DNA of 64,000 bases from NCBI RefSeq assembly GCF_018130505.1, contig NZ_JAFCKH010000005.1:62001-126000 (forward strand), read 5' to 3'. The translations under genes were made by a program, and so were the position numbers. Below the pieces are notes generated by a model, which had not been told where the DNA came from, did not search any database, and saw nothing but the letters and a program-made list of their open reading frames with translations. Origin of the DNA: Bradyrhizobium tropiciagri. GTDB lineage: Bacteria; Pseudomonadota; Alphaproteobacteria; Rhizobiales; Xanthobacteraceae. Shown in pieces: positions 53,348-62,257 of this stretch (within the stretch, counting starts at the first letter, position 1; each line of letters begins with the position of its first letter).

Positions 53348-54409
53348 TTACGCCGCACTCGCCTTCAGCTTCCGATACTCGGTCGGCGTCACGCCCGTCG
53401 TGGCCTTGAAGGCGCGGTTGAAGGGGCCGAGCGACTGGAAGCCGGCGTCCATGGCGATGGTGATGACGGGGACTTCGGCCTGGGCGGGATCGGCGAGCGC
53501 GGCCTTGGCCTCCTCGATGCGGTGGTTGTTGAGGAAGACGTTGAAGTTGCGATAGCCGAGCCGCTGGTTGATCAGCCGCCGTAGGCGATACTCGGGAATC
53601 TTCAGCCGGGTCGCCAGCGTGCCGATGGTGATGTTGTCGTGGCGGTAGATGCGCTCATCCGCCATCAGCCGCATCAGGGCGTCGACCAGCTTGCGGTCGG
53701 CGGCGTCCTCCGCCGCGGCCGGCGCCACGTTGGCGACAACCGGCTCGGCCGGCGCGGCGAACAGGTCCGCGCCATCGACGCGCATCATCGCCCAAGTGAT
53801 GGCCGCGACGATGGCGACGAGCACCGCCATGTTGAGCACGTTGGCCCACTCCACGGTCACGCGGCTGCCGGCATAGGCGATCTGCAGCAGCGCGTTCATT
53901 CCGCCGTACAGCGCAGAGGCCGCGACGACGAAGACCCGGACACGGCGGCGGCGCTCGACCAGATCCGCCGACCATGATCCGATGGTCTGCGCCACGGCAA
54001 GCGCAATGAAGACGAGCACCAGCAAATTGACCGCGGTGATCGCCGCCTGCGCGTGGCCGCCCGGCGCGATCCACATGCAATTGACGAAGCTGAACGCCGT
54101 GACCGCGGCCCAGATCAGGCCGTGCCACCAGCGCAGGGCGAAGGCGTCATCGAACAGCGCGCGGGTGAACAGCCAGAACACCACGATGTCGCCGGTGGCG
54201 AGCGCGATCAGCGGCGCGTGCCAGGCCGAGACCGGCGGCCCGGCGCCGATCGACGCGGTCACCGCATGCGCGGCCGCGCCCAGCGCGAAGGCGATCACCA
54301 GCCGCCCCGCCAGCACGTTGCGGAAATCTGCGAACATCGACGCCGCAAGCACCAGCAGCAGCGTCACGGCGGCGGCGCGCAGGCAGAGTTCGGTTGCGGC
54401 CAATGTCAT
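53348..54409 (-). CDS. Membrane-anchored AraC-family transcriptional regulator
   Basis: A 353-residue protein. Residues 8-215 contain about seven hydrophobic helices (VTLLLVLAASMFADF, VIAFALGAAAHAV, IVVFWLFTRALF and others), and residues 240-350 hold an AraC/XylS DNA-binding domain: ITIGTLATRLKIPEYRLRRLINQRLGYRNFNVFLNNHRIEEAK, then ITIAMDAGFQSLGPFNRAFKATTGVTPTEYRK. Both helix-turn-helix units are complete. A polytopic sensor fused to an AraC output implies the DNA is read from the membrane. Its signal and target genes are not evident; the neighbours are unrelated. Confidence 0.9.
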   Translation of the reverse strand: MTLAATELCLRAAAVTLLLVLAASMFADFRNVLAGRLVIAFALGAAAHAVTASIGAGPPVSAWHAPLIALATGDIVVFWLFTRALFDDAFALRWWHGLIWAAVTAFSFVNCMWIAPGGHAQAAITAVNLLVLVFIALAVAQTIGSWSADLVERRRRVRVFVVAASALYGGMNALLQIAYAGSRVTVEWANVLNMAVLVAIVAAITWAMMRVDGADLFAAPAEPVVANVAPAAAEDAADRKLVDALMRLMADERIYRHDNITIGTLATRLKIPEYRLRRLINQRLGYRNFNVFLNNHRIEEAKAALADPAQAEVPVITIAMDAGFQSLGPFNRAFKATTGVTPTEYRKLKASAA

Positions 54410-54462
54410 CGGTCGAAAGGATCTCCGGGTCAGCCGAACAATCGTCGCTCAGACGGGGTTTT

Positions 54463-55038
54463 TCAAGCCGGATCGCTGCGCCAAAGCTGGCGCGTCGTGA
54501 CCCAGATATCGACGATATCGCCCTCGAGCTTGCCGGGCCCTTCGTTCACTGCGCCGAGCCGCTGCGCCACCGCCTGCGAGGCGATGTTGTCCGGATCGAT
54601 GCAATGGATGATGCGATCGACGGTGAAATTGGCGAACACGAAATCGATCGCGGCGCGCGCCGCCTCCACTGCATAGCCTTGGCCGCGGCACTCCCGGGCG
54701 ATGCCCCAGCCGACTTCAAAGCCCGACCAGCCCGGCGGATAATATGGACCGACGCGGCCGATATAGCGGCCGGAGGATTTCTCCTCGACCGCGAACATGC
54801 CGAAACCATGCAGCGCCCAGTGCCCTGAGATCACGGCGGCGTTGCGCCAGCCCTTCAACTCAGATGTCACCGGCTGGTGATCCGGCGTGATGAAGCGCGC
54901 GGTCTCGGGATCGGACAGCATCCTCGTGTTGTCGGCGATATCCGACGCACGCCACGGCCTCAGAATGAGGCGCGCGGTCTCGATCACGGGACCATCGACC
55001 TGCAGCAGTCTTGCGTCGGGCTTGAACAGAGAAACCAT
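54463..55038 (-). CDS. GNAT-family N-acetyltransferase (RimJ/RimL-like)
   Basis: A 191-residue acetyltransferase of the ribosomal-protein acetylation subgroup. It has ETARLILRPWRASDIADNTRML near the start, GYIGRVG-like YIGRVGPYYPP in the middle and the acetyl-CoA loop ECRGQGYAVEAARAAIDFVF, closing with DNIASQAVAQRLGAV. The acceptor may be a protein N-terminus or a small amine. ATG 55038 has GGAGG five bases ahead; a GTG three bases upstream is less well spaced. It lies 53 bases before the AraC-type gene on the same strand. Confidence 0.92.
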   Translation of the reverse strand: MVSLFKPDARLLQVDGPVIETARLILRPWRASDIADNTRMLSDPETARFITPDHQPVTSELKGWRNAAVISGHWALHGFGMFAVEEKSSGRYIGRVGPYYPPGWSGFEVGWGIARECRGQGYAVEAARAAIDFVFANFTVDRIIHCIDPDNIASQAVAQRLGAVNEGPGKLEGDIVDIWVTTRQLWRSDPA

Positions 55039-55201
55039 CACCGCCTCCGGTTTCCAGGATTATGCTGATGTCATCAGACGCACGCCAGAGCCGAACATTC
55101 CACCGTCGTCTCGGCTCGCGCTTCGCTTGGCCGGGACGACGGATAGAGAGTATGATCGCGGCAAGAGAGTACAATTCGGCAAGACTGCAAGGAGTTCTCC
55201 C

Positions 55202-56119
55202 ATGAGCTGGCAACCCTCCACCGATCCCGAACTCGGCGATCCCAGGACCTGCGACGCGCTGGAGCTGATCATCGTGCCGCGCACCCGCGATCTCGGCGAC
55301 GGCTTTGCGGTGCGCCGCGCGCTGCCGCACGGCAAGCGGCAGATGGTCGGCCCGTTCATCTTCTTCGATCATTTCGGCCCGGTGCAATACCTTGCCGGCA
55401 AGGGCATGGACGTGCGGCCGCATCCGCATATCGGGCTTGCGACGGTCACCTATCTGTTCGACGGCAGCATCATGCATCGCGACAGCGAGGGCAACATCCA
55501 GGAGATCCAGCCCGGCGCGATGAACCTGATGACCGCGGGCCGCGGCATCGCGCATTCCGAGCGCACCCCCGACGTGCAGCGCCGCGACGGCCAGAAGATG
55601 CTGGGACTGCAGAGCTGGATCGCCCTGCCCGCCGGCAAGGAAGAGATCGCGCCGTCGTTCCAGCATTATGCGGCGGGCGATCTGCCGATGATCTCCGAAC
55701 GCGACTTCACCGCGCGCGTGATCGCCGGCTCGGCGTTCGGGATCACCTCGCCGGTCAGCATGGTGTCGCCGTGGTTCTATACCGAAGTAACAGCGCAGGC
55801 CGGCACGTCCCTGCCGCTCGACCCCGACCACGAGGAGCGCGCGATCTACCTCGTCGAAGGCGAGGTCGAGATCGCGAGCGAGCGCTACGAGGCGCCGCGG
55901 CTTTTGATCTTCCGGCCCGGCGACCGCATCACCGTGAAGACGCTGCGGCCGACGCGCATGATGTTCCTCGGCGGCGACGCGCTGGAGGGGCCCCGGCACA
56001 TCTGGTGGAATTTCGTCTCGTCCTCGAAGGAGCGGATCGAGCAGGCCAAACAGGACTGGAAAACCGGGCGGTTCGCCCAGGTTCCGCACGAACACGAGTT
56101 CATTCCGCTGCCGGAGTGA
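55202..56119 (+). CDS. Pirin family protein
   Basis: A 305-residue bicupin. The N-terminal cupin has the metal ligands of pirin in [26 protein letters not shown] and the second block [17 protein letters not shown]. The C-terminal cupin has [10 protein letters not shown]-like [15 protein letters not shown]. Bacterial pirins are iron-dependent quercetin dioxygenases or regulators of pyruvate metabolism. CAAGGAGTTCTCCC precedes the ATG. A strong terminator follows at 56142, so it is monocistronic. Confidence 0.94.
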   Translation: MSWQPSTDPELGDPRTCDALELIIVPRTRDLGDGFAVRRALPHGKRQMVGPFIFFDHFGPVQYLAGKGMDVRPHPHIGLATVTYLFDGSIMHRDSEGNIQEIQPGAMNLMTAGRGIAHSERTPDVQRRDGQKMLGLQSWIALPAGKEEIAPSFQHYAAGDLPMISERDFTARVIAGSAFGITSPVSMVSPWFYTEVTAQAGTSLPLDPDHEERAIYLVEGEVEIASERYEAPRLLIFRPGDRITVKTLRPTRMMFLGGDALEGPRHIWWNFVSSSKERIEQAKQDWKTGRFAQVPHEHEFIPLPE

Positions 56120-56141
56120 GCTATTTCGTGTGATAATTCCC

Positions 56142-56176
56142 GGCCGCCCGCGCGACGTGCGCGGGCGGCCGCTTTT
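56142..56176 (+). terminator. Rho-independent terminator of the pirin gene
   Basis: GGCCGCCCGCGC and GCGCGGGCGGCC form a perfect 12-bp stem around GACGT, followed by GCTTTT. It lies 22 bases after the pirin stop codon and 29 before the purC ATG. Confidence 0.88.
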
Positions 56177-56204
56177 AAAAGACCACGCCCGGAAAGACGA
56201 TGCC

Positions 56205-57119
56205 ATGACCGCGATGCGAACCAGCGACCTGCCCCTGCCCAAGATCGGAAGCGGCAAGGTGCGCGATATCTACGCGGTCGGCGATGACCGCGTGCTGCTG
56301 CTCACCACCGACCGCATCTCGGCATTCGACGTGGTGATGGCGGAAACCATCCCGATGAAGGGCGCGGTGCTGACGCAAATCAGCGCCTGGTGGTTCCGGC
56401 AACTCGAAGCCACCGTGCCACATCACATGATCAGCGCCGACGCCGACGAGATCATCCGCGACGTGCCCGCACTGAAGGACCATCGCGCCGACATTCTCGG
56501 ACGCGCGATGCTGTGCAAGCGGACCACGGTGTTTCCGATCGAATGCGTGATCCGCGGCTACATCTCCGGCTCGGCGTGGAAGGAATATGCAGCCGATGGC
56601 ACGCTCGCGGGCGAGAAGCTGCCGGCGGGCATGGTCGAGAGCCAGAAGCTCGAGCCGGCGATCTTCAGCCCGGCGACCAAGGCCGAAACCGGTCATGACG
56701 AGAACATCACGGTGGCGCGCGTGCGCGAGATCGTCGGCGCCGATGTCTCGGCGACGCTGGAGAAGATGGCGCGCGACGTCTACGGCTATGGCGAGCAGAC
56801 CAGCCGCGCCCGCGGCATCATCATCGCGGATACCAAGTTCGAATTCGGCCGCGACAAGGATGGCCGCATCATCCTGATCGACGAGGTGATGACACCGGAT
56901 TCGTCGCGCTTCTGGGCGGTCGACGCCTACAAGCCCGGCCAGCCGCAGCCGAGCTTCGACAAGCAGCCGCTGCGCGACTATCTCGACACCGAACGCCGCG
57001 CCGGCCGCTGGAACGGCGACGCCCCCGCCCCGCCGCTGCCCGCGAGCGTGGTGGACGCGACGAGCAAGCGTTATCTGGAAGCGTATCGCCGGGTCACGGG
57101 GATGGAGCTGAAGGTTTAG
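56205..57119 (+). CDS. purC: Phosphoribosylaminoimidazole-succinocarboxamide synthase
   Basis: A 304-residue SAICAR synthetase of purine synthesis, joining aspartate to CAIR with ATP. Signature blocks are [31 protein letters not shown] at the start, [17 protein letters not shown], the second PROSITE-type region around [14 protein letters not shown], and [14 protein letters not shown]. Length matches the longer (yeast-like, about 300 aa) type rather than the 237-aa E. coli form. No other purine gene is near. GGAAAG precedes ATG 56205, and the pirin terminator lies just upstream, so its promoter must overlap that hairpin or be very close. Confidence 0.97.
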   Translation: MTAMRTSDLPLPKIGSGKVRDIYAVGDDRVLLLTTDRISAFDVVMAETIPMKGAVLTQISAWWFRQLEATVPHHMISADADEIIRDVPALKDHRADILGRAMLCKRTTVFPIECVIRGYISGSAWKEYAADGTLAGEKLPAGMVESQKLEPAIFSPATKAETGHDENITVARVREIVGADVSATLEKMARDVYGYGEQTSRARGIIIADTKFEFGRDKDGRIILIDEVMTPDSSRFWAVDAYKPGQPQPSFDKQPLRDYLDTERRAGRWNGDAPAPPLPASVVDATSKRYLEAYRRVTGMELKV

Positions 57120-57145
57120 CCGCCCGAATCGTATCCGACCTATCA

Positions 57146-57253
57146 CCGTCACCCTGAGGAGCGCGCTCTCGCGCGCGTCTCGAAGGGTCGACGGCCCGGC
57201 TGGTGGCCGATGCATCCTTCGAGACGCCGCTTCGCGGCTCCTCAGGATGACGG
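57146..57253. repeat. Dispersed palindromic element (family A), copy 2
   Basis: It matches the copy at 14766: CCGTCACCCTGAGGAGCGCG, a GGCCCGGCTGGTGGCC centre and CGGCTCCTCAGGATGACGG. It follows the purC stop by 26 bases within a 283-base gap before the crotonase gene. Confidence 0.9.
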
Positions 57254-57402
57254 GGAAAGAGTGTGCTCGCCTCGCATTGGTCAACGGCTCAGCGTGCGAC
57301 CCTATGGAATTTCGGCCGTCGTTGCGGACCGCCTTATAACAGCGCAACATTCTCCCCGTCATTCCGGGCTCGCTTCGGAAAGACGAGAAAGGGGAGCGCA
57401 CC

Positions 57403-58209
57403 ATGTCCGACACCGAAACCGTGCTTGTCGAGCGCGACGGGCCGATCACCATCGTCTCCATCAACCGTCCGCACAACCGCAACGCCGTCGACGGCGCGAC
57501 CGCACGTAAACTGTACGATGCGTTCCTCGCTTTCGACGCCGATGCGAGCGCGTCGGTTGCCGTGTTCACCGGCACCGGCGGCTATTTCTGCGCCGGCGCC
57601 GATCTCAAGGCGGTGGCGGCGGGCGATCCGAACAAGAAGCGCGAGATCGGCGGCCACGATACGATCGCGCCGATGGGGCCGAGCCGGCTGCGGCTGTCAA
57701 AGCCGGTGATCGCCGCGATCGAGGGCTTTGCGGTCGCTGGCGGCATGGAGCTCGCGCTGTGGGCCGACATGCGCGTCGTCGCGGAGGATGCGACCTTCGG
57801 CGTGTTCTGCCGCCGTTTCGGCGTGCCGCTGATCGATCTCGGCACCATCCGCCTGCCGCGGCTGATCGGCCATTCGCAGGCGATCGACCTGATCCTCACC
57901 GGGCGCCCGGTGAGCGGTCCCGAGGCGCATCGCATGGGGCTTGCCAACCGGCTGGTGCCGAAGGGCGAGGCGCGCGCGCACGCGATCGCGCTGGCGAAGG
58001 ATATCGCCCAATTCCCGCAAAACTGCCTGCGCGCCGACCGCCTTTCGGCACTGCGGCAATGGGATCTCGAGGAGGAAGAGGCGATCAGGAACGAGATGCG
58101 CGGCGGGCTCGAGGTGATCGCCTCGGGCGAGACGCTGTCCGGCGCGGCGCGCTTTGCCTCCGGCATCGGCCGGCACGGCGCGTTCGGCAATGAGGGCGGC
58201 CACGGCTGA
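57403..58209 (+). CDS. Crotonase / enoyl-CoA hydratase family protein
   Basis: A 268-residue crotonase-fold enzyme. VERDGPITIVSINRPHNRNAVDG starts the fold. The oxyanion-hole segments are CAGADLKAVAAGD and PVIAAIEGFAVAGGMELALWADMRVV. Of the two usual catalytic glutamates, Glu in GGMELAL is present, while the second position reads RRFGVPLIDLGTIRLPRL without a clear glutamate, so hydratase activity is uncertain and isomerase or hydrolase activity is possible. GGGGAG precedes the ATG. The next gene starts 79 bases on. Confidence 0.9.
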   Translation: MSDTETVLVERDGPITIVSINRPHNRNAVDGATARKLYDAFLAFDADASASVAVFTGTGGYFCAGADLKAVAAGDPNKKREIGGHDTIAPMGPSRLRLSKPVIAAIEGFAVAGGMELALWADMRVVAEDATFGVFCRRFGVPLIDLGTIRLPRLIGHSQAIDLILTGRPVSGPEAHRMGLANRLVPKGEARAHAIALAKDIAQFPQNCLRADRLSALRQWDLEEEEAIRNEMRGGLEVIASGETLSGAARFASGIGRHGAFGNEGGHG

Positions 58210-58288
58210 GGCGATCGCAAGATTCCTGTTGTCGTGCCGTACCGCGGTCGTCTACCACTGACGGCAGAATTTTCAGGGCACTGATTTC

Positions 58289-60487
58289 GTGATCGGCCGA
58301 TCGCTCTATTTCGGCTCGCGGACGCGGCGGGCCATCAACGATGTGCTTGGTGGAAGCGCGGCAAGCGTCCTCAGCATCACGTTCGGCCTGTCCTATGCGC
58401 TGCTGGTGTTTGCCGGCCCGCTGTCGCCCTTTCTGTCCTATGGCGTGGCGGCGACCTTCATCAGCACGGCGCTGCTCGCGGCCGTGATCGCGCTCGGCAG
58501 CTCGCTGCCGTTTGCGATTGCCGGCCCCGACAGCTCGACCGCTGCGGTGATGGGAATCCTGGCGGCCTCGCTGGTCGAGCGCATGATCGCGATCGATCCG
58601 TCGGCGCCGCTGCTCGCGCCGGTGCTGATCACGCTCGGCCTGTCGACGATCATCACCGGATTCGTGATGTGCGGCCTCGGACTGACGCGGATGGGCCGCG
58701 CGATCCGTTACGTGCCTTATCCGGTGGTCGGCGGCTTCCTCGGCGCCACCGGACTTCTGATCGTGCTGGGCGCGATCCGGGTCATCACCGGAAATTCCCT
58801 GCACTTCGACACGCTGCCGCTGTTCGCGAACCTCGTCACCATCCTGGAACTGAGCGCGGCCGCCGCGATGGCGCTGGTGCTGTATCTGACCTGGCACCGC
58901 TCGCGGACGGCGTTCGGCCTGCCGGTCATCCTGATCGGCGGCGTGATCGTCGCGCATCTGGCGTTCTGGATCACCGGCATCACGCCCGAGGAAGCCCGCC
59001 TGCTGGGCTGGACGTTCGAGCGGCCGCCGGGAGCGACCTTGATGCTGCCCTGGCACGCCGACGAGCTGAGGCGCTTTCCCTGGTCCATGGTTCCGGACCT
59101 GCTGGGCCATCTGGTCGCCGTGGTGTTCGTCACCGCCGCCTCGACGCTGTTCAACACCACCGGCGTCGAGGTCGCGGTGCATCGCGAGGCCAATCTGGAG
59201 CGCGAGCTCAACGTCACCGGCCTCGCCAACATCCTCGCCGGCGCGATGGCTTCCTATGCGGGCTGCATCTCGATCAGCCGCACCATCCTGAATTTCTCGA
59301 CCGGCGGGCGGGGCCGCCTGTCCGGCCTGACCGCCGCGGCGGCGGCACTGCTGATGCTCGCGGTCGCGCCGCCGCTGCTCGGATTCATTCCGAAATTCGT
59401 GCTCGGCGGCCTCCTGCTCTATCTCGGCGCCGACCAGCTGCACAAATGGATCATCGAATCGCGCAAGCGGCTGTCGAAGACCGAATATATCTCCCTGCTC
59501 GCGATTATCGTCATCATCGTCGCCTGGGGATTCGTCCCCGGCATCCTGATCGGCGTGATCATCGGCTGCGCGACCTTTGCCTTGTCGGCGTCGCGGATCG
59601 AGGCGATCAAGTTCAGCTTCGACGGCTCCGAATATCGTAGTTCGCTCGACCGCTCGCGCGACGACCAGGACACGCTGCTGGCGCATGGCGGCAAGATCCG
59701 CGGCCTGACCTTGCAGAGCTATCTGTTCTTCGGCTCGGCCAACCGGCTCTACCAGCACGTCAAGGAGCTGCTGCAGCAGAATCCCGAGCTGCGCTACCTG
59801 CTGTTCGACTTCAAGCTCGTCACCGGCGTCGATTCATCGGCAGCCTACAGCTTCGCGCAGATCAAGCGCAGCGCGCATGAGGTCGGCGTCGAGCTGGTGC
59901 TGGTGCATCTGTCGGAGACGGCGGAGAAGGCGCTGCGCTCGAGCGACTTCATCACGGCAGGCGTCACCATCATCGACGAGCTCGATCACGCGCTGGAGTG
60001 GTGCGAGAACGGCATCATCGCGCAGCATCAGGATCTGGCGCTGGAGCAGGCCGATCTGCGCAGCTGGTTCACGCGCATCCTCGAAAGCGAGCACAGTGCC
60101 GACGAGCTGATCCGCCGCTGCCAGCGCATCGAGGTCGAGACCGACGAGATCATCGTGCGCGCCGGCGATCCTGCCGATTCCATGCACTTCATCCTCGACG
60201 GCCGCGTCGGCGTCATGGTGCCCGCCGATGACGGCCGCACCACGCGGGTGCGCAGCCTCGGCCGCTACACCACGATCGGCGAGATGGGGCTGGTCTCGCG
60301 CAGCCCGCGCAGCGCCACCATCCAGGCCGAGGTGGCGAGCGTGCTCTACGTGCTGAACGCGCACCAGTTCGACGCGATCAAGACCGAAGATCCCCAGCTC
60401 GGCCAGAAGCTGCTGACCTATTTCGTGTCGGTGATGGCGGAGCGGTTGGCGTTTGCCAACCGGACGATCGCGGTGCTGCGGCGCTGA
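58289..60487 (+). CDS. SulP-family anion transporter fused to STAS and cyclic-nucleotide-binding domains
   Basis: A 732-residue transporter. Residues 15-430 hold the SulP membrane domain with 10-12 helices, including GPDSSTAAVMGILAASL and the second-half repeat MASYAGCISISRTILNFSTGGRGRLSG. Residues about 475-575 are a STAS domain (YLLFDFKLVTGVDSSAAYSF). Residues about 600-725 form a cNMP-binding barrel (GDPADSMHFILDGRVGVMV, then IGEMGLVSRSPRSATI). The fusion suggests transport gated by a nucleotide; cyclic AMP or GMP cannot be told apart. The substrate may be sulfate or bicarbonate. Start is GTG with AGGG upstream. Confidence 0.93.
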   Translation: MIGRSLYFGSRTRRAINDVLGGSAASVLSITFGLSYALLVFAGPLSPFLSYGVAATFISTALLAAVIALGSSLPFAIAGPDSSTAAVMGILAASLVERMIAIDPSAPLLAPVLITLGLSTIITGFVMCGLGLTRMGRAIRYVPYPVVGGFLGATGLLIVLGAIRVITGNSLHFDTLPLFANLVTILELSAAAAMALVLYLTWHRSRTAFGLPVILIGGVIVAHLAFWITGITPEEARLLGWTFERPPGATLMLPWHADELRRFPWSMVPDLLGHLVAVVFVTAASTLFNTTGVEVAVHREANLERELNVTGLANILAGAMASYAGCISISRTILNFSTGGRGRLSGLTAAAAALLMLAVAPPLLGFIPKFVLGGLLLYLGADQLHKWIIESRKRLSKTEYISLLAIIVIIVAWGFVPGILIGVIIGCATFALSASRIEAIKFSFDGSEYRSSLDRSRDDQDTLLAHGGKIRGLTLQSYLFFGSANRLYQHVKELLQQNPELRYLLFDFKLVTGVDSSAAYSFAQIKRSAHEVGVELVLVHLSETAEKALRSSDFITAGVTIIDELDHALEWCENGIIAQHQDLALEQADLRSWFTRILESEHSADELIRRCQRIEVETDEIIVRAGDPADSMHFILDGRVGVMVPADDGRTTRVRSLGRYTTIGEMGLVSRSPRSATIQAEVASVLYVLNAHQFDAIKTEDPQLGQKLLTYFVSVMAERLAFANRTIAVLRR

Positions 60488-60492
60488 CACTG

Positions 60493-60583
60493 CGTAGCCC
60501 GGATGGAGCGTAGCGTAATCCGGGACGGCGCTCTCCGCGGATGAAGCGGCCCCGGATTTCGCTTCGCTTCATCCAGGCTACGG
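60493..60583. repeat. Dispersed palindromic element (family D), copy 1
   Basis: CGTAGCCCGGATGGAGCG and the inverse GCTTCATCCAGGCTACGG flank a TCCGCGGA centre. A near-identical copy lies 155 bases away at 60738. Both fall in the 345-base gap after the transporter gene. Confidence 0.92.
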
Positions 60584-60737
60584 GGTGCGCCGGCAAAATG
60601 TCGAAGAACAACCCCATGCAAAGTAGCCGGGCTGCTGAGATTGGCCATGGCACCTTGACACGTCGGGCAACTCAGGGGTATTCTTCCAATATTCCGAAAT
60701 CGGTAAGGCACCGTCGTCCAGGGGAAAGGGTGAGGTG
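60584..60737. other. Spacer between two family D palindromes
   Basis: 154 bases without an obvious gene. It contains TTGCATGGGG (minus strand), part of a sequence that looks like other dispersed intergenic elements of these genomes. With its flanking palindromes it may be one composite repeat. Confidence 0.4.
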
Positions 60738-60827
60738 CGTAGTCCGGATGGAGCGCAGCGCAATCCGGGACAGCGCTCTCCGCGGATGACGAGGCCCCGG
60801 ATTTCGCTGCGCTCCATCCGGGCTACG
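60738..60827. repeat. Dispersed palindromic element (family D), copy 2
   Basis: CGTAGTCCGGATGGAGCGCA and its inverse GCGCTCCATCCGGGCTACG enclose the same TCCGCGGATGA centre as copy 1, in the same orientation. It ends six bases before the oxidase stop codon. Confidence 0.92.
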
Positions 60828-60832
60828 AAGAC

Positions 60833-62203
60833 TTACAGCAAGCCGCGGCTGGCGCTGGCTTCCAGTTCGTCCATCAACGCCTTGTCCTCGTAGCGCGCGA
60901 GCGAGAGGCTGTGGGCGAAGGCCGGCACAGGCGCCGCCACCACGGCGCGGGCGCAGAGATCGCCCGTGGCGCAGGCGCCCATCGTGCCATAGCCGGAGAG
61001 CGCGGTGGCGAGGAATACCCCGGGCGTCTTCGCCGCGCCGATCAACGGCCAGTTCTCCTTCGTCATCGGATAGTAGCCGCCGTAGTGCACGCGGTCGCGC
61101 GGCAGGGCGCCGAGATAGTGCGCGAGCCGCGGCTGCAGCCGGCTCGCCGCGCGCAGCACCACTTCGGGGAAATACGGGTTCAGCTCGGGCTCGCGGACCG
61201 GCGCGGTGGTCGTCTCGGTGTTGAAGGCCCAGCCGAGCTTGATCCACTCGCCGTGATCGCCGCCATCCGGCCGGCAATGGATACTGCCCGGCATCGGCTG
61301 CAGCAGGCGCGCGAACTCGGGCGCCGCGGCCAGCGCCTCGCGCTCGTCATCGGTCCAGGCCAGCGTCTGCCCGTCGAGATCGATCGCAAACGGCATGCGG
61401 CGGTCGACGGCGCGGTTGCGGTCGGCGAAGGCGATCTTCTGCTGCAGCACGTTGACGATCGGAAGATCTTCGCCGTGCATCGCCGCAACATGTGCGGCAA
61501 ACGGCCCCGCGGCGTTGACGATGATATCGGCATTGATGGTCTGCGTTGCGCCACCGACGAGCACATCGACGGCGAAGCGATCGGCCTTGGCTATGCCGAG
61601 CACCTTGGCCTGCTGAAATTGCGCGCCCAACGGACGCATCGACTCCAGCATGTACTGGCCGAGTTGCTGGCCGCTGATGTCACCGGCCCGGCGGATATGC
61701 AGCGCAGTCGCAACCTCATGGTCGAAGGCCGGATAATGCGCCCGGATCAGGTCACGGCCGAGCAGGACGTCAACGCCATCGGGCGCGGTCTGCCAATCCG
61801 CCGAGTGCGGCGGCACATAGCCGCGGCTCGATCCTTCGTGCAGGCGGATCAGCCTCGCGGCGGCGTCGCCGTAGCCGGCATGCAGTTGCTGCAAGAGTTC
61901 TTCCGGCTTCTCATCGCGCGTCACCAGCAGATAGCCGCGCCGCGTCATGTGGATGCGATTGTCGCTGGCGTGCGCGATCTGCTCCATCAGGTCGGTGGAG
62001 TGGTTGGTGAAGTCGGCCATCGTCGGATGCGGCCACCAGTTGCGGTAGTTCTCGCCAGACTGCGCGGAGGTCAACGCCATCGGCTGTCCCTCGTCGACGA
62101 TCAGAAGGCGCGAGCGCTTGTGCTCGGTGGCGAGGTAATAGGCCGTGGCGATGCCGACGATGCCAGCACCGATCACCAGGATTTCGACGTCATTGGTCTT
62201 CAC
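60833..62203 (-). CDS. FAD-dependent oxidoreductase, DAO / glycine-oxidase family
   Basis: A 456-residue flavoenzyme. The Rossmann dinucleotide motif is near the N-terminus (EILVIGAGIVGIATAYYLA), with the acidic strand end RLLIVDEGQP about 25 residues later. The C-terminal FAD-contact region is GVFLATALSGYGTMGACATGDL. The family oxidatively deaminates amino acids or N-methylated amino acids. GTG 62203 is preferred to GTG 62209 because AGGAGA lies seven bases upstream of it. It is followed upstream by the GntR gene (54-base gap) on the same strand, so both are probably cotranscribed. Confidence 0.9.
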   Translation of the reverse strand: MKTNDVEILVIGAGIVGIATAYYLATEHKRSRLLIVDEGQPMALTSAQSGENYRNWWPHPTMADFTNHSTDLMEQIAHASDNRIHMTRRGYLLVTRDEKPEELLQQLHAGYGDAAARLIRLHEGSSRGYVPPHSADWQTAPDGVDVLLGRDLIRAHYPAFDHEVATALHIRRAGDISGQQLGQYMLESMRPLGAQFQQAKVLGIAKADRFAVDVLVGGATQTINADIIVNAAGPFAAHVAAMHGEDLPIVNVLQQKIAFADRNRAVDRRMPFAIDLDGQTLAWTDDEREALAAAPEFARLLQPMPGSIHCRPDGGDHGEWIKLGWAFNTETTTAPVREPELNPYFPEVVLRAASRLQPRLAHYLGALPRDRVHYGGYYPMTKENWPLIGAAKTPGVFLATALSGYGTMGACATGDLCARAVVAAPVPAFAHSLSLARYEDKALMDELEASASRGLL

Positions 62204-62257
62204 GCGCACTCTCCTGCGGCCCGCGCCGGGGCCGCGATGATTTAATTTGGCCGTCGA

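Noticed and set aside
58085-59758. 557-codon minus-strand frame opposite the SulP transporter
   Set aside because: The product is extremely Arg/Gln/Asp-rich and low in complexity; it is the shadow of membrane-helix codons.
60493-60827. Terminal inverted repeats of an insertion sequence
   Set aside because: The two elements are in direct orientation, each is itself a palindrome, and no transposase lies between them.
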